Positions 7,332 through 16,317 of a stretch of DNA of 55,833 nucleotides are shown piece after piece (the first letter of the stretch is position 1; each line of letters starts with the position of its first letter). Both the position numbers and the translations under genes were made by a program. The DNA comes from Soonwooa sp032078105 (GTDB lineage Bacteria; Bacteroidota; Bacteroidia; Flavobacteriales; Weeksellaceae): contig JBJZOS010000012.1 of NCBI GenBank assembly GCA_046269235.1, positions 1 through 55,833 on the forward strand. Reading direction: 5' to 3'. A model generated the notes under the pieces. That model did not search any database, had not been told where the DNA came from, and saw only the letters and a program-made list of their open reading frames with translations.

Positions 7332-10300
7332 TTATTTTACAGAAATTCTATTTTCATTTTGAAGTAATTGATCTTGCTTAACCATAGATAGGATTACTTG
7401 ATTTAAGATATTATCAATTTGATTACCCACTTTTAAGAAGCCAAAAGCTTTTGCAGTTAATTTGATTAAATCTTCATTATTTAAACTAATGTTAGCATCC
7501 ATAATTTCTTGTATCGCAATAGCTATTTCCTCTGGAGCAATATCCTCGATAATTCTTTTTTCAATCATATTATCACGATAATTTTTTAGCTCTTGTGGTT
7601 GTTGTGCTGATACCCAATAAAAATCTTGATGACCTTCAGTTATTACCACTTCAGGAATTGAAACTACTATATCCGATAAATAATTATTCAGTTTTGAACC
7701 TGCTCTTGAAGTATTCCATAATTTTAAAATCTTTTTAAACAATAAAGATTTACTAATTGGCGCTTCTACTGTTATAATATCCTTCATTTGATTTAGAATT
7801 ACAGGTCTATTTTCCATATAATAGATGGACTCTGAATTCGCAAAATCAATAGGTTCAATAACTGCAGATTGATAAGGCACTATCAATTTATTTCCTGCTT
7901 TTTCCTCCACTATAAGATTTGATTGTGGAATTTCTTTCAATTGAATCTCTTGTACTATTGAATTAGGTTCTTCAAATTTATTTTCTTGAATATCAATAAT
8001 TAATTGCTTTATTTCCTCTATGCATTTTTCTTTGTTCTTTAACCAATCTAAAGTCCATATACGATAGATGTTCCAGCCTAAAGCTTTTAAAACATTAGGG
8101 GCTAATAATTCACGATCATTCGTTGTATTAATATCGTTGTAATTCTCTCCATCTACTAGAATCCCTAGAATATACTCTTTATTATTCTCAGCATTAATAA
8201 TACCTATATCTACTTTATAATTTGAAGTTCCAATGTATTTATTTACCTGTAAACCATTATCTATTAAAGCCTTTTCAATCACATCTATTAACGTGATTTT
8301 ATTTGCTTGAAAGCTATTCCTCTGTAAGTTATAATTCCCTTTTTCAGCAAAATTCAAGAATTCTTTTAAACCTTTTACACCTTCGGATTTGGTACGATTT
8401 AAATCAATTTGGTCACCTTTAAGAGTTGAAAATACTTTCATTTCATATCGTGCTCTTGTAACAGCTACGTTTAATCTTCTCCATCCTCCATCTCTATTTA
8501 AAGGACCAAAATTCATTGCGATTTTACCTTCTTCATCTGGACCGTAACAAATTGAAAAAAGGATAATATCCCTTTCATCACCTTGTACATTTTCAAGATT
8601 CTTAATGAAAATCGGTTCTTCATTTTGCATAGAAAACTCCTCTAATTGTGGGTAATCTTGAAATAATTTTTGCAATAAATCATCAATTAATTCTTGTTGA
8701 ACTTGGCTAAAAGTTACCACCCCTAATGATTTCTTATTCCCTAACTGAAGATGCTTTTTAATGTATTCAACAATGGCTAAGGCTTCATTTTTATTGGTAC
8801 GTGTTTTTCCTTTATCATAAAAACCCTTAATGTGTTCAAAAGTTACCTTTTGATTTAGGTCGTCTGGCGATGGAAACGTTAACAATTTACTGTCGTAAAA
8901 GTTCTTATTACTGAACGATATTAAACTCTCGTGTTTACTTCTATAATGGCGTAATAAGTGATTCGATGGAATTGATAAAGCCAAAGTATCTTCTAAAATA
9001 CTTTCAAGGTCTTCTAATTCCATATTTTCTTCATCTATTTTATTTGAAGCAAAAAAGCTTGTTGGAGGCATCTGTTTTGGATCACCTACAATAATAGCTT
9101 GTTTTGCTCTCGCTAATGCACTAATAGCTTCTGAAGTTGGTAATTGTGAAGCTTCATCAAATATGACTAAATCGAAATGATCTTGATTTACATCAAAATA
9201 TTGAGCAACCGAAATTGGACTCATTAACATACATGGTTTTAACCTTGGAATTAACGTTGGAATTTGGTCGAATAATCTACGAATTGTAATTCCTCTTCCT
9301 TTACTTCGTATTGCTTTTTGTAAAATACCAATTTCAGAACTTTGTGCCGCTTCCAACGACAGATTTGGAATTTTAGAACTTAGTTGTGCTACCAATTGTT
9401 GTTTAGATAATTCCGTATATTGTTGATGAATTTCTTTGTATTGTTTGATTAATGATTCATATATATCTGCATCAAAATGATTCAATTCATCAGAAGAATA
9501 TATAGATTGTACAAAATGATTTAAACGAATAACTTTTTCAAATTCTTGTTCGGCATTATTTGAATCAATTACACCTTCATTTATTTTATCAATAAACCAG
9601 CTGGTATCAATTTCATTCGCCTTCTTTTCATAACTTCTAAATTTGAGCCATTCATCTAAGCCATCAATATGCTTTATAATATTCAATAACTCATCTTCAT
9701 TCGGAATTTGCTCTAAATAATTTAATAACGACCTTTTATTCGTCTCGTTTGTTTCAATTTTATGAATTACATTTTCAATACCATTTTTAAACTCAGTATT
9801 TAGAATTAATTCCTTTAACCAATCGATCGCATTATCTTTTGATAATTTACTTGATAAACCAACAAGTTCCTCTACATTTTCTAGATCTTGTTTGATTTTA
9901 TCTTTACTAACTCGATTACTTGATTTGTACTTCTCCAGTTTAATGTCAAAAACTTTAAATTTTTCATCTTTTAAATTCTTTGATTGATTTTTTAGTTCAT
10001 CGAGATTAGAAAATAATTCATCTATACGAGTGGAATCATTTATTTTATTCGAAGAAAACTCTTGTAAAATACCTTTAACTTTTCTTTGCTTTAACCATTT
10101 CGGAATAAACCACGTATGTTTTGATTGATTCCATAAAATTTGAATTACTTCGTAATTAAAATCAATAATTTTCGGATTAAATTCTTGTGTGATTGAATCT
10201 AAAGTTTTAGCAATAGACTCATTAATTTTTACCCAATCATTTAAGTGGCTCTTTTTTAATTCATCTACGGCAAAATCAATTAAATCTGTATTAATCTCAT

Positions 10301-13037
10301 TATTTTTTATCAATTTTATGATTGGTAAATAATTATCAATTTCTGCATCCTCTATATTATACTTCACAATTAGGATATCTTTTTCACTTTTTGAATGCAA
10401 AAAATTTTGAATAGCTGTCGTTATATTTACTTTTAAATCAAATTGATTATTTTGATTCTTGATATATTTTAAAGGATGTTGATTTGGAATCCCAATTTTA
10501 CTTATTACCGAATGAAATGCAGTTATCCAACTTTGCCACTCATTCCATTTATTTAAATTTAAAAAATCAAAATTAATTGCTACACGTAACTCATTCGAAA
10601 ATTGAATTTTATAATATTCTAAATACGAAATTGTATCATAAATACTCCACCCAATTGCATTTTTTTCATGAAGTTTAATTACATATTGATTCAATTCTTT
10701 ACGTTTCAAATCTAAACGATTTGCTTCCTCAATAAAACTCTCATTCGTTTGATATCTAGGAACATCTAAAGTTCTTTCAAATTGTTGCAAAACATCAGAT
10801 TTTTTCGATTTATTAGAATGTAATTCTAGGCAAAAAGGTCCTAAACCTATATTTTCTAAACGAGTATGTACAACATCTAATGCTGCTTTTTTTGCAGCTA
10901 CAAAAAGAACTTTTTTATTATTCGCTAATGCATCTGCTATAATATTTGTAATCGTTTGTGATTTCCCTGTACCTGGAGGTCCGTGTAAAATAAATGTTTT
11001 ATTTTCATTGGCGTTTTTAACCGCATTTAATTGGGAATTATCTGCTGAAATAGGTAGAATTAAAGAAGATGTAGATAAATGTTCTAACTCCAATTCATTC
11101 CCTTCAACACTTTGCAGTGATGATGATAATTTTCCATCGATTAAGCTTTTAACGATTGAACTTTTCTCTATTTCTTCCGAATATTTTGAAATATCCTGCC
11201 ACAGAATTAATTTATTAAACGAAAATATTCCTAATACTGTTTGCTCTAAAACATCCCAACCTTCTAAAGACATTACCGCATTTCTAATTAACGCTAAAAC
11301 TTTAGGAACATCAACCCCTAAATTATCTGTTGGTAATGTTTCTAAGCTGTTTAAATTTAATTTATATTCTTGCTTTAAGTATTCTAACAATGTTATATTA
11401 ATCATTGTTTCTTCCTCTCTACTTCGCAAGGTATATTTTGAATTCGCTGACTTACGTGATAATTCTACTGGAATTAATAAAATAGGAGCATAACGTGGTT
11501 GGAATTTATTTTTAGGTTCAAACCATTTCAATATTCCAATCCCCAAGTACAATGTACTTTTCCCATTCTCTTCTTCTGCTTGTTTAGACGATCTATATAA
11601 GTTTGTAAGGATTTTTTCTAAATCATCATTATGATAATAAGTCAATAATCGACCATAATTAAATTCGTCATCCGCAAGTTTAAATAATGAATCTGATGAA
11701 TGCAAAGGAGGATTATAAACATTATATCGTCTAGTAATCGGAAGATTATTATCTGGTTGTATGATATAACTTTTGCCATCTGCTAAATTATCCTCTAAAA
11801 GATTTGACTTCAAATCGATTATCTGAAGCATGCTTTTAGTGAATCTTAGGTTTAGAAGATTATTTCTTAACGATAAATCAAGTAATTTACGTTCCCATAT
11901 TTTTTGCTTAGTTAGGTTTGATAAATCTGTTAATTCTAAATCATCGTATGAAATTCCTAAATCAAAATCTTCATCTACCTCATTATCCTTAGTTTCGTTT
12001 GAAAAATCTAGATTACTAATAATGGGATTAATATCCGATTTAAATGATAGAGGTGGCACCGCATAGGATCTTGTATTTTTTACATCTATTGACAAGATAA
12101 AATTATCATCAGCTAATAACTGTTTTTCGGCATTATCCATTGCTTGAGAAAATGGAATATCATTTCCTTTACAAAGATTCGTTGTCTCAATTAAAGCTAA
12201 TTGTTTAATACCTTTAGCCATTCTTTTTGTTAGAGCAGTCACATCGAAATTAATCATTCCATCAAAACGCTTATCTTCTAACCAAACCCCAACAAATGCG
12301 TGTCCAGAAGTGATAACTATAATTGGATTAAGATCTACAGCTTCTAGTATTGACGCAAATAATAAAGATAAATCAATGCAATTTCCAAACTTTCTATTTA
12401 AAACTTTATCTATTAAACGAATTCTTTGACCTGATTTTTCAAAACTTGCTGGCATCGCACTATATACAATTTGTTGGTTTTGAATCGTTTTATAAATAGC
12501 TGAAACAACTTGTAGAACTCTTTCTTTATTTTGAGATTGATATCCTTCAAATTGAGTTAAATACCCATTTGATTCAAGTATTTTAATTGCTTCTGCTTTT
12601 AAATCATATATTAAATCGTGGTTGGGAAAAATATAGGATGACAATAAGTGTGGGTATACCTGTAGACCACCGAAATAATCAATTGGTAATACTTCTATCG
12701 TAAAATCAGATTGAATTAGTAATTCTTCGTTGCTAAATACTTCTACAATTATTTTATCTAAATCTTTCTCTGATAAGCTTTTTAATAAGGGAAGGTTATA
12801 TTTAAAATTTAACTCAGTGAAATTTAATATTTCGTTCTCTTGAATTTTATCGTGATTAATTATGTAATCTTCAAATAGATTGAATGTTGATTTTATAACA
12901 AGTTTAATATTCTCGATTTCCTCAGCTGTATTTTCTAAGCGAATGTTCTTAATAAAATTAAGTTTGTTAGAAACGAAGGTATAATTGAAAAAGGAATGGT
13001 TTTCTATACTTAAGTTAAGTTTAGCGTCTTGTTGCAT
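7332..13037 (-). CDS. hhe: Hhe-type antiphage protein: DUF4011, SF1 helicase, Vsr-like nuclease, DUF3320
   Basis: This 1,901-residue protein has the domain order of DUF4011-helicase-Vsr proteins, reported as the single-gene antiphage system Hhe. A transglutaminase-like segment (FGNCIDLSLLFASILE to SGHAFVGVWLED, ~215-250) precedes DUF4011 (KIWERKLLDLSLRNNLLNLR, ~380). The SF1 helicase follows: Walker A GPPGTGKS (~686), Walker B VIFDEASQLP (~1290), DPKQMPP, and VTRARYEMKVF (~1527). A Vsr/MTES_1575-like nuclease region lies at ~1610-1680 (YKVDIGI, ILGILVDGENY, LGWNIYRIWTLDW), and DUF3320 near ~1840 (APEEIAIAIQEIM). The position often Glu in IExDG reads Leu (ILVDG), so nuclease activity is not assured. 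It stands alone, without a partner gene. Confidence 0.85.
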   Translation of the reverse strand: MQQDAKLNLSIENHSFFNYTFVSNKLNFIKNIRLENTAEEIENIKLVIKSTFNLFEDYIINHDKIQENEILNFTELNFKYNLPLLKSLSEKDLDKIIVEVFSNEELLIQSDFTIEVLPIDYFGGLQVYPHLLSSYIFPNHDLIYDLKAEAIKILESNGYLTQFEGYQSQNKERVLQVVSAIYKTIQNQQIVYSAMPASFEKSGQRIRLIDKVLNRKFGNCIDLSLLFASILEAVDLNPIIVITSGHAFVGVWLEDKRFDGMINFDVTALTKRMAKGIKQLALIETTNLCKGNDIPFSQAMDNAEKQLLADDNFILSIDVKNTRSYAVPPLSFKSDINPIISNLDFSNETKDNEVDEDFDLGISYDDLELTDLSNLTKQKIWERKLLDLSLRNNLLNLRFTKSMLQIIDLKSNLLEDNLADGKSYIIQPDNNLPITRRYNVYNPPLHSSDSLFKLADDEFNYGRLLTYYHNDDLEKILTNLYRSSKQAEEENGKSTLYLGIGILKWFEPKNKFQPRYAPILLIPVELSRKSANSKYTLRSREEETMINITLLEYLKQEYKLNLNSLETLPTDNLGVDVPKVLALIRNAVMSLEGWDVLEQTVLGIFSFNKLILWQDISKYSEEIEKSSIVKSLIDGKLSSSLQSVEGNELELEHLSTSSLILPISADNSQLNAVKNANENKTFILHGPPGTGKSQTITNIIADALANNKKVLFVAAKKAALDVVHTRLENIGLGPFCLELHSNKSKKSDVLQQFERTLDVPRYQTNESFIEEANRLDLKRKELNQYVIKLHEKNAIGWSIYDTISYLEYYKIQFSNELRVAINFDFLNLNKWNEWQSWITAFHSVISKIGIPNQHPLKYIKNQNNQFDLKVNITTAIQNFLHSKSEKDILIVKYNIEDAEIDNYLPIIKLIKNNEINTDLIDFAVDELKKSHLNDWVKINESIAKTLDSITQEFNPKIIDFNYEVIQILWNQSKHTWFIPKWLKQRKVKGILQEFSSNKINDSTRIDELFSNLDELKNQSKNLKDEKFKVFDIKLEKYKSSNRVSKDKIKQDLENVEELVGLSSKLSKDNAIDWLKELILNTEFKNGIENVIHKIETNETNKRSLLNYLEQIPNEDELLNIIKHIDGLDEWLKFRSYEKKANEIDTSWFIDKINEGVIDSNNAEQEFEKVIRLNHFVQSIYSSDELNHFDADIYESLIKQYKEIHQQYTELSKQQLVAQLSSKIPNLSLEAAQSSEIGILQKAIRSKGRGITIRRLFDQIPTLIPRLKPCMLMSPISVAQYFDVNQDHFDLVIFDEASQLPTSEAISALARAKQAIIVGDPKQMPPTSFFASNKIDEENMELEDLESILEDTLALSIPSNHLLRHYRSKHESLISFSNKNFYDSKLLTFPSPDDLNQKVTFEHIKGFYDKGKTRTNKNEALAIVEYIKKHLQLGNKKSLGVVTFSQVQQELIDDLLQKLFQDYPQLEEFSMQNEEPIFIKNLENVQGDERDIILFSICYGPDEEGKIAMNFGPLNRDGGWRRLNVAVTRARYEMKVFSTLKGDQIDLNRTKSEGVKGLKEFLNFAEKGNYNLQRNSFQANKITLIDVIEKALIDNGLQVNKYIGTSNYKVDIGIINAENNKEYILGILVDGENYNDINTTNDRELLAPNVLKALGWNIYRIWTLDWLKNKEKCIEEIKQLIIDIQENKFEEPNSIVQEIQLKEIPQSNLIVEEKAGNKLIVPYQSAVIEPIDFANSESIYYMENRPVILNQMKDIITVEAPISKSLLFKKILKLWNTSRAGSKLNNYLSDIVVSIPEVVITEGHQDFYWVSAQQPQELKNYRDNMIEKRIIEDIAPEEIAIAIQEIMDANISLNNEDLIKLTAKAFGFLKVGNQIDNILNQVILSMVKQDQLLQNENRISVK

Positions 13038-13725
13038 TTCAACTAATATTAAATTGTTTGGATAATTATAAATATATTAAAAGTAAAATATAAATCTACA
13101 AATATTAACGACATATTATCATCTAATCATAATATTATTTATATAAAAATTAATTATTTATTGTATGTAAATTTATTCTATTAAACTTGTACCAAAACTG
13201 TACAAAATAGATTATACAAGATGAAGAGTAGCACTTTCAATCCAATAAAAACAATCATGGAAATCTTAACCATTTTCATACTCTTTATAATTGAATTCAA
13301 TCACAATTTCAATACTTTCTTTAAGTATCATAATTTAGAACTTATTTGATGTAAGTTTTTACTTTAATTAACTGTTTGATATCGGTTGAATGTCTAGGTG
13401 ATAGATTCTTCTATTCATCTTTTAAGTTTTTTTAATATCCATTGAAGCTAATTTATTTTGCCATTCCTTAATCTATTATTCGCTATATCAAGAAGTTGCC
13501 TAAGATTGAATTGCTTATAAAATTCTAATATAATTATAATCTCTTTCTAAATATGATTTTAAACTCTGTGCTTTTTCATTACTATGAGTATCCTTTCTAT
13601 CAATATAAATTTTATAAAAAGCCTCTGAATCCATCTTGTAATGCAACTGTAAATCGTCAGCAAAAAGTGGACACAATATACTAAAAGCTTAAGGAGTGTT
13701 TTCAAAAAAAAAATTAGATTTAATT
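13038..13725. other. Intergenic region with degraded sequence
   Basis: Nearly 700 bp of AT-rich DNA. No intact ORF is visible on either strand. Around 13660-13700 the sequence (AAGTGGACACAATATAC, then AAGGAGTG) resembles the end of an insertion sequence, but I could not match a second end. Confidence 0.4.
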
Positions 13726-13826
13726 ATGAAAACACCTAAGAAAAAAGCACCGAAAGGTTTGTAAAAGACATCCGTAAAAACAAACGCAGAATCTTTTCCG
13801 CAGGACACAAGATGAAAGCCCGTTGA
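13726..13826 (+). pseudogene. Frameshifted N-terminus of a possible transposase OrfA
   Basis: An ATG after an AAGGAG-like site encodes MKTPKKKAPK. A one-base shift then gives FVKDIRKNKRRIFSAGHKMK before TGA. The basic KNKRRIFSAGHK pattern resembles the start of IS3-family OrfA proteins (RRKFSAEFK). It runs into the 158-bp repeat copy A. The assignment is weak. Confidence 0.3.
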
Positions 13827-13954
13827 ACGGACGCTCCGGTAGCTTTTCGCCAGCATTTTGGTATTCTTATGGAGATGTCGTTTTCAGGATTTAGAGATAC
13901 AAAGCAGTTATTCAGAAGGACTGCTTTTTTTATGGGGTGAGGAGCCTTTGCAAG
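13797..13954 (+). repeat. 158-bp direct repeat, copy A
   Basis: Colinear without gaps with 18147-18304 (constant offset 4,350 bp), about 84% identical by eye. Both copies hold GAACGGA..CTCCG and end in a terminator-like hairpin (AAAGCAG..CTGCTTT here; AAAAAGCA..TGCTTTTT in copy B). This copy lies directly downstream of the IS91 transposase remnant, where the rolling-circle end of such an element is expected. Confidence 0.75.
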
Positions 13955-14018
13955 GGGTTTCTGCGAGGTTTTATTAGTTGTAGGATACAGCTTCCCTTAC
14001 CCGCAAATGTTATTCCGT

Positions 14019-14589
14019 AGAGAAAGGTTGGGTGAGATTACATTCGTACTTTGCCTTTCCATTTTTCCTGTTTAATAGTGCCTCCACCGGAAACAATGCA
14101 GTGCAATGCGGATGAAGGCTAAGTCCGCAGCCATAGATCAGACCGATGAGCAGTCTGTGTTTCAGGAGTTCAGCACTTTGAAGCATCCGCCAGATTTCTT
14201 TGCGGCTTAAAATAGTGGGAAGTTTTTTCAGTTTTGGAATCGCGGGAAGATGGAGGTAGCTATAAGGCAAGCCTTCGGTTTTCAGCAAAAACCGCAGTCC
14301 GTAAACGGAATGTTTAAAGTACGAATGAGAAAGGGTATTTGATCGCTTTTGAAGTTCAAAAGGTAATCTTTATTGTCTTCCGGGTTTAATTCGGTAGGGA
14401 CTTTACCGAAATGAAGCGCTAAGGCTGCAACGTGAGGGGAATAATTGTCGAAGGTACGCTTGCTTCTGCCCAGGATGGAGATATTTCTTTCGAAGGGTTG
14501 CAGAAGTTCGGTAAAACCTTTAACTTCGTTCGAGGCACGTTCAGGAATTTGTTCGTTCTTAAATCCTCTGTAGATTTTTTTGTAGCCAT
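14019..14589 (-). mobile_element. IS91-family remnant: tyrosine recombinase fused to transposase fragment
   Basis: From 14589 leftwards the frames encode the N-terminal part of the tyrosine recombinase that accompanies IS91-type transposases in Bacteroidetes: GFKNEQIPERASNEVKGF, then a frameshift near 14350, then LKTEGLPYSYLHLPAIPKLK and LKHRLLIGLIYGCG. At that point it switches to an interior piece of the Y2 transposase, LSLHPH then (after a one-base loss) LHCIVSGGGTIKQEKWKGK. An internal deletion therefore joined the two genes. Both are dead, but the element could have mobilised neighbouring DNA by one-ended rolling-circle transposition in the past. Confidence 0.75.
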
Positions 14590-14660
14590 TTCATGAGTTT
14601 TTAAAAGGTTAATATAAACAAAGTTACTAAAACGGTGAATGGGAAAAGCTACCGGAGGTT

Positions 14661-14757
14661 TAGTTCAACATGGGTTTTGCAAGATGCGGGGTTCAAGGAA
14701 TTCTCAGAAATATTCTAAAAATTACCCGCAAAGCCCTTTTCCGTTAGCTGTAGGTGT
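14661..14757. repeat. Palindromic cassette-like spacer, short form, site 4
   Basis: The left arm TTCAACATGGGTTTTGCAAG then ATGCGGGG (14663-14691) pairs with the right arm ACCCGCAAAGCCCTTTTCCG then TTAGCTG (14724-14750). The loop is only ~33 nt. It ends 33 bp before the first ABC-3C gene, and its right end (GTTAGCTGTAGGTGT) is mirrored after the last ABC-3C gene at 18087-18104. Confidence 0.55.
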
Positions 14758-14789
14758 CAACCAAATAACCGTCAAACTATCAGATAAAA

Positions 14790-15857
14790 ATGTCAGTAGA
14801 AAAGTTTACATCAAACTTTGAAGTTACAAATGGAGCTAATATTGTTCCTTTAAAAAGAATAGAAATATTTTCTCCTGAAGAATGGGAATTATTTACGGAA
14901 GAATATTTAGAATTACTTCGAAGTGAGTATATAGAAATCGAAAGAATTGGTGGAGCAAATGATAATGGACGAGATGTAATTGCTTATATAGAAACTCCAG
15001 ATAAAGAAAATTACAAATGGGATTGTTTTCAATGTAAACATTATGATCATTCACTATATCCTTCTGACATTTATGTCGAAATTGGTAAAATTCTATACTA
15101 TACATTCAAAAAAGAATACCCAATTCCCCAAAACTATTTTGTAATTGCGCCTAAAGGCTGTGGCACTTCACTTTCAAAATTGTTTCAAAAATCTGAATTG
15201 TTAAAAAAAGAAATCAAGGCAAAATGGAAAAATAATTGTGAAAATAAAATTACTAAAATTGAAACTATAAAATTAGAAGCAGAATTTTTAAAGTATGTAG
15301 AAGAATTTGATTTTAAGATATTCAAGAAAACTAATATTAAAACTGTTTTAGAAAAACACAGAAATCATCCTAATCATATTACTAGATTTGGTGGAGGGCT
15401 TCCAGCTAGACCAAAAATAAACGAAAAAGAAATAGACGAAATTAAATCAAATGAACTAGTATATGTTAAGCAACTATTTCTTTCATACGAAGACGAGTCA
15501 AAAAATAAATTTCTAAAAAAAGAAGATTTAGATACACATATAAATTATCAAAGTCATTTCAATAGAGCAAGAATTAATTTTCATTACGCCGAACAGTTAA
15601 GGAATTTTTATAGAGATAGTTTACCTATCAATACTTTTCAAGATTTTCAAGATGAAATTTATAATGGTATTGTTGATACGGTAGAAGACTTTCACGATAA
15701 TGCTTTTAAAAAAGTAAAAGAGACTGAAAAACTTGCTTCAACTCTTCAATTATCTTCAAATCCGTTAACTACCGTAAGTATAGTTAGTGATAGAAAAGGA
15801 ATATGCCATCAGTTAGTTAATGATAAAAAAATAGTCTGGAAAAATGAGTCAGAATAA
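14790..15857 (+). CDS. ABC-3C system effector: Mrr-like restriction endonuclease with ABC-3C C-terminal domain
   Basis: The N-terminal ~150 residues carry the Mrr-type PD-(D/E)XK signature: NDNGRDVIAYI (Asp62) and DCFQCKHY (Gln81-x-Lys83). The C-terminal half (DEIKSNELVYVKQLFLSYED, SHFNRARINFHYAEQLRNFY) matches the domain linking effectors to ABC-3C systems, in the form annotated as ABC-three component system protein. Known family logic: an ABC ATPase senses a cue and licenses the nuclease to cut DNA. It is first in a three-gene operon with a 14-bp overlap into the next gene. It follows palindromic site 4 by 33 bp. ATG chosen because it precedes the conserved domain. Confidence 0.82.
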   Translation: MSVEKFTSNFEVTNGANIVPLKRIEIFSPEEWELFTEEYLELLRSEYIEIERIGGANDNGRDVIAYIETPDKENYKWDCFQCKHYDHSLYPSDIYVEIGKILYYTFKKEYPIPQNYFVIAPKGCGTSLSKLFQKSELLKKEIKAKWKNNCENKITKIETIKLEAEFLKYVEEFDFKIFKKTNIKTVLEKHRNHPNHITRFGGGLPARPKINEKEIDEIKSNELVYVKQLFLSYEDESKNKFLKKEDLDTHINYQSHFNRARINFHYAEQLRNFYRDSLPINTFQDFQDEIYNGIVDTVEDFHDNAFKKVKETEKLASTLQLSSNPLTTVSIVSDRKGICHQLVNDKKIVWKNESE

Positions 15858-16317
15858 TCCATTTAATAATCCATTAGAAGTTGGATTAAGATTACTTTGT
15901 ATTCTTAATGAAGCATATCCTAAGAAAATTAGTTTACAAAGTTTAATTTACGTTGATTATATAATTATTCATTCTGGAGATTTCGATAGTGCTATTGAAA
16001 GTATTCATGCTCCTGTTCCATATAGAGAAAGTGAAATTTATATCAGAAGAAATTTAATAAAAAATAGCTTAGATTTCTTATTAAACAAAAGTTTAATTGA
16101 TATCAGCTATGATGTAAATGGCATAACATATTTAGCGTCAGAAAACTCCACACCTTTTTTGGAAAACTTGTCCGAAAATTACACATTAGAATTAATTAAA
16201 CGTGTCTCTTGGTTTTTCAATAAATATGAATCTATAAATGAATCAATATTAAAGGATATTTTCTATAAAAAAAATAATCTCACACACTCAGAATTTAACC
16301 TTGCAATCTTAAAATAA
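15844..16317 (+). CDS. ABC-3C system middle component
   Basis: This 157-residue protein starts within the end of the effector gene and its stop codon overlaps the ATPase start codon, so all three are translationally coupled. Its sequence (FNNPLEVGLRLLCILNEAYP, LQSLIYVDYIIIHSGDFD, then RNLIKNSLDFLLNKSLIDIS) has the length and pattern of ABC-3C middle components, which appear to contain a winged-helix-like fold bridging ATPase and effector. No catalytic motif is visible. The function is assigned from operon position and family resemblance. Confidence 0.8.
   Translation: MSQNNPFNNPLEVGLRLLCILNEAYPKKISLQSLIYVDYIIIHSGDFDSAIESIHAPVPYRESEIYIRRNLIKNSLDFLLNKSLIDISYDVNGITYLASENSTPFLENLSENYTLELIKRVSWFFNKYESINESILKDIFYKKNNLTHSEFNLAILK

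Noticed and set aside
14639..14821. 60-codon open frame ahead of the ABC-3C effector
   Set aside because: It runs through palindromic site 4 and overlaps the start of the real gene; composition is that of the palindrome.
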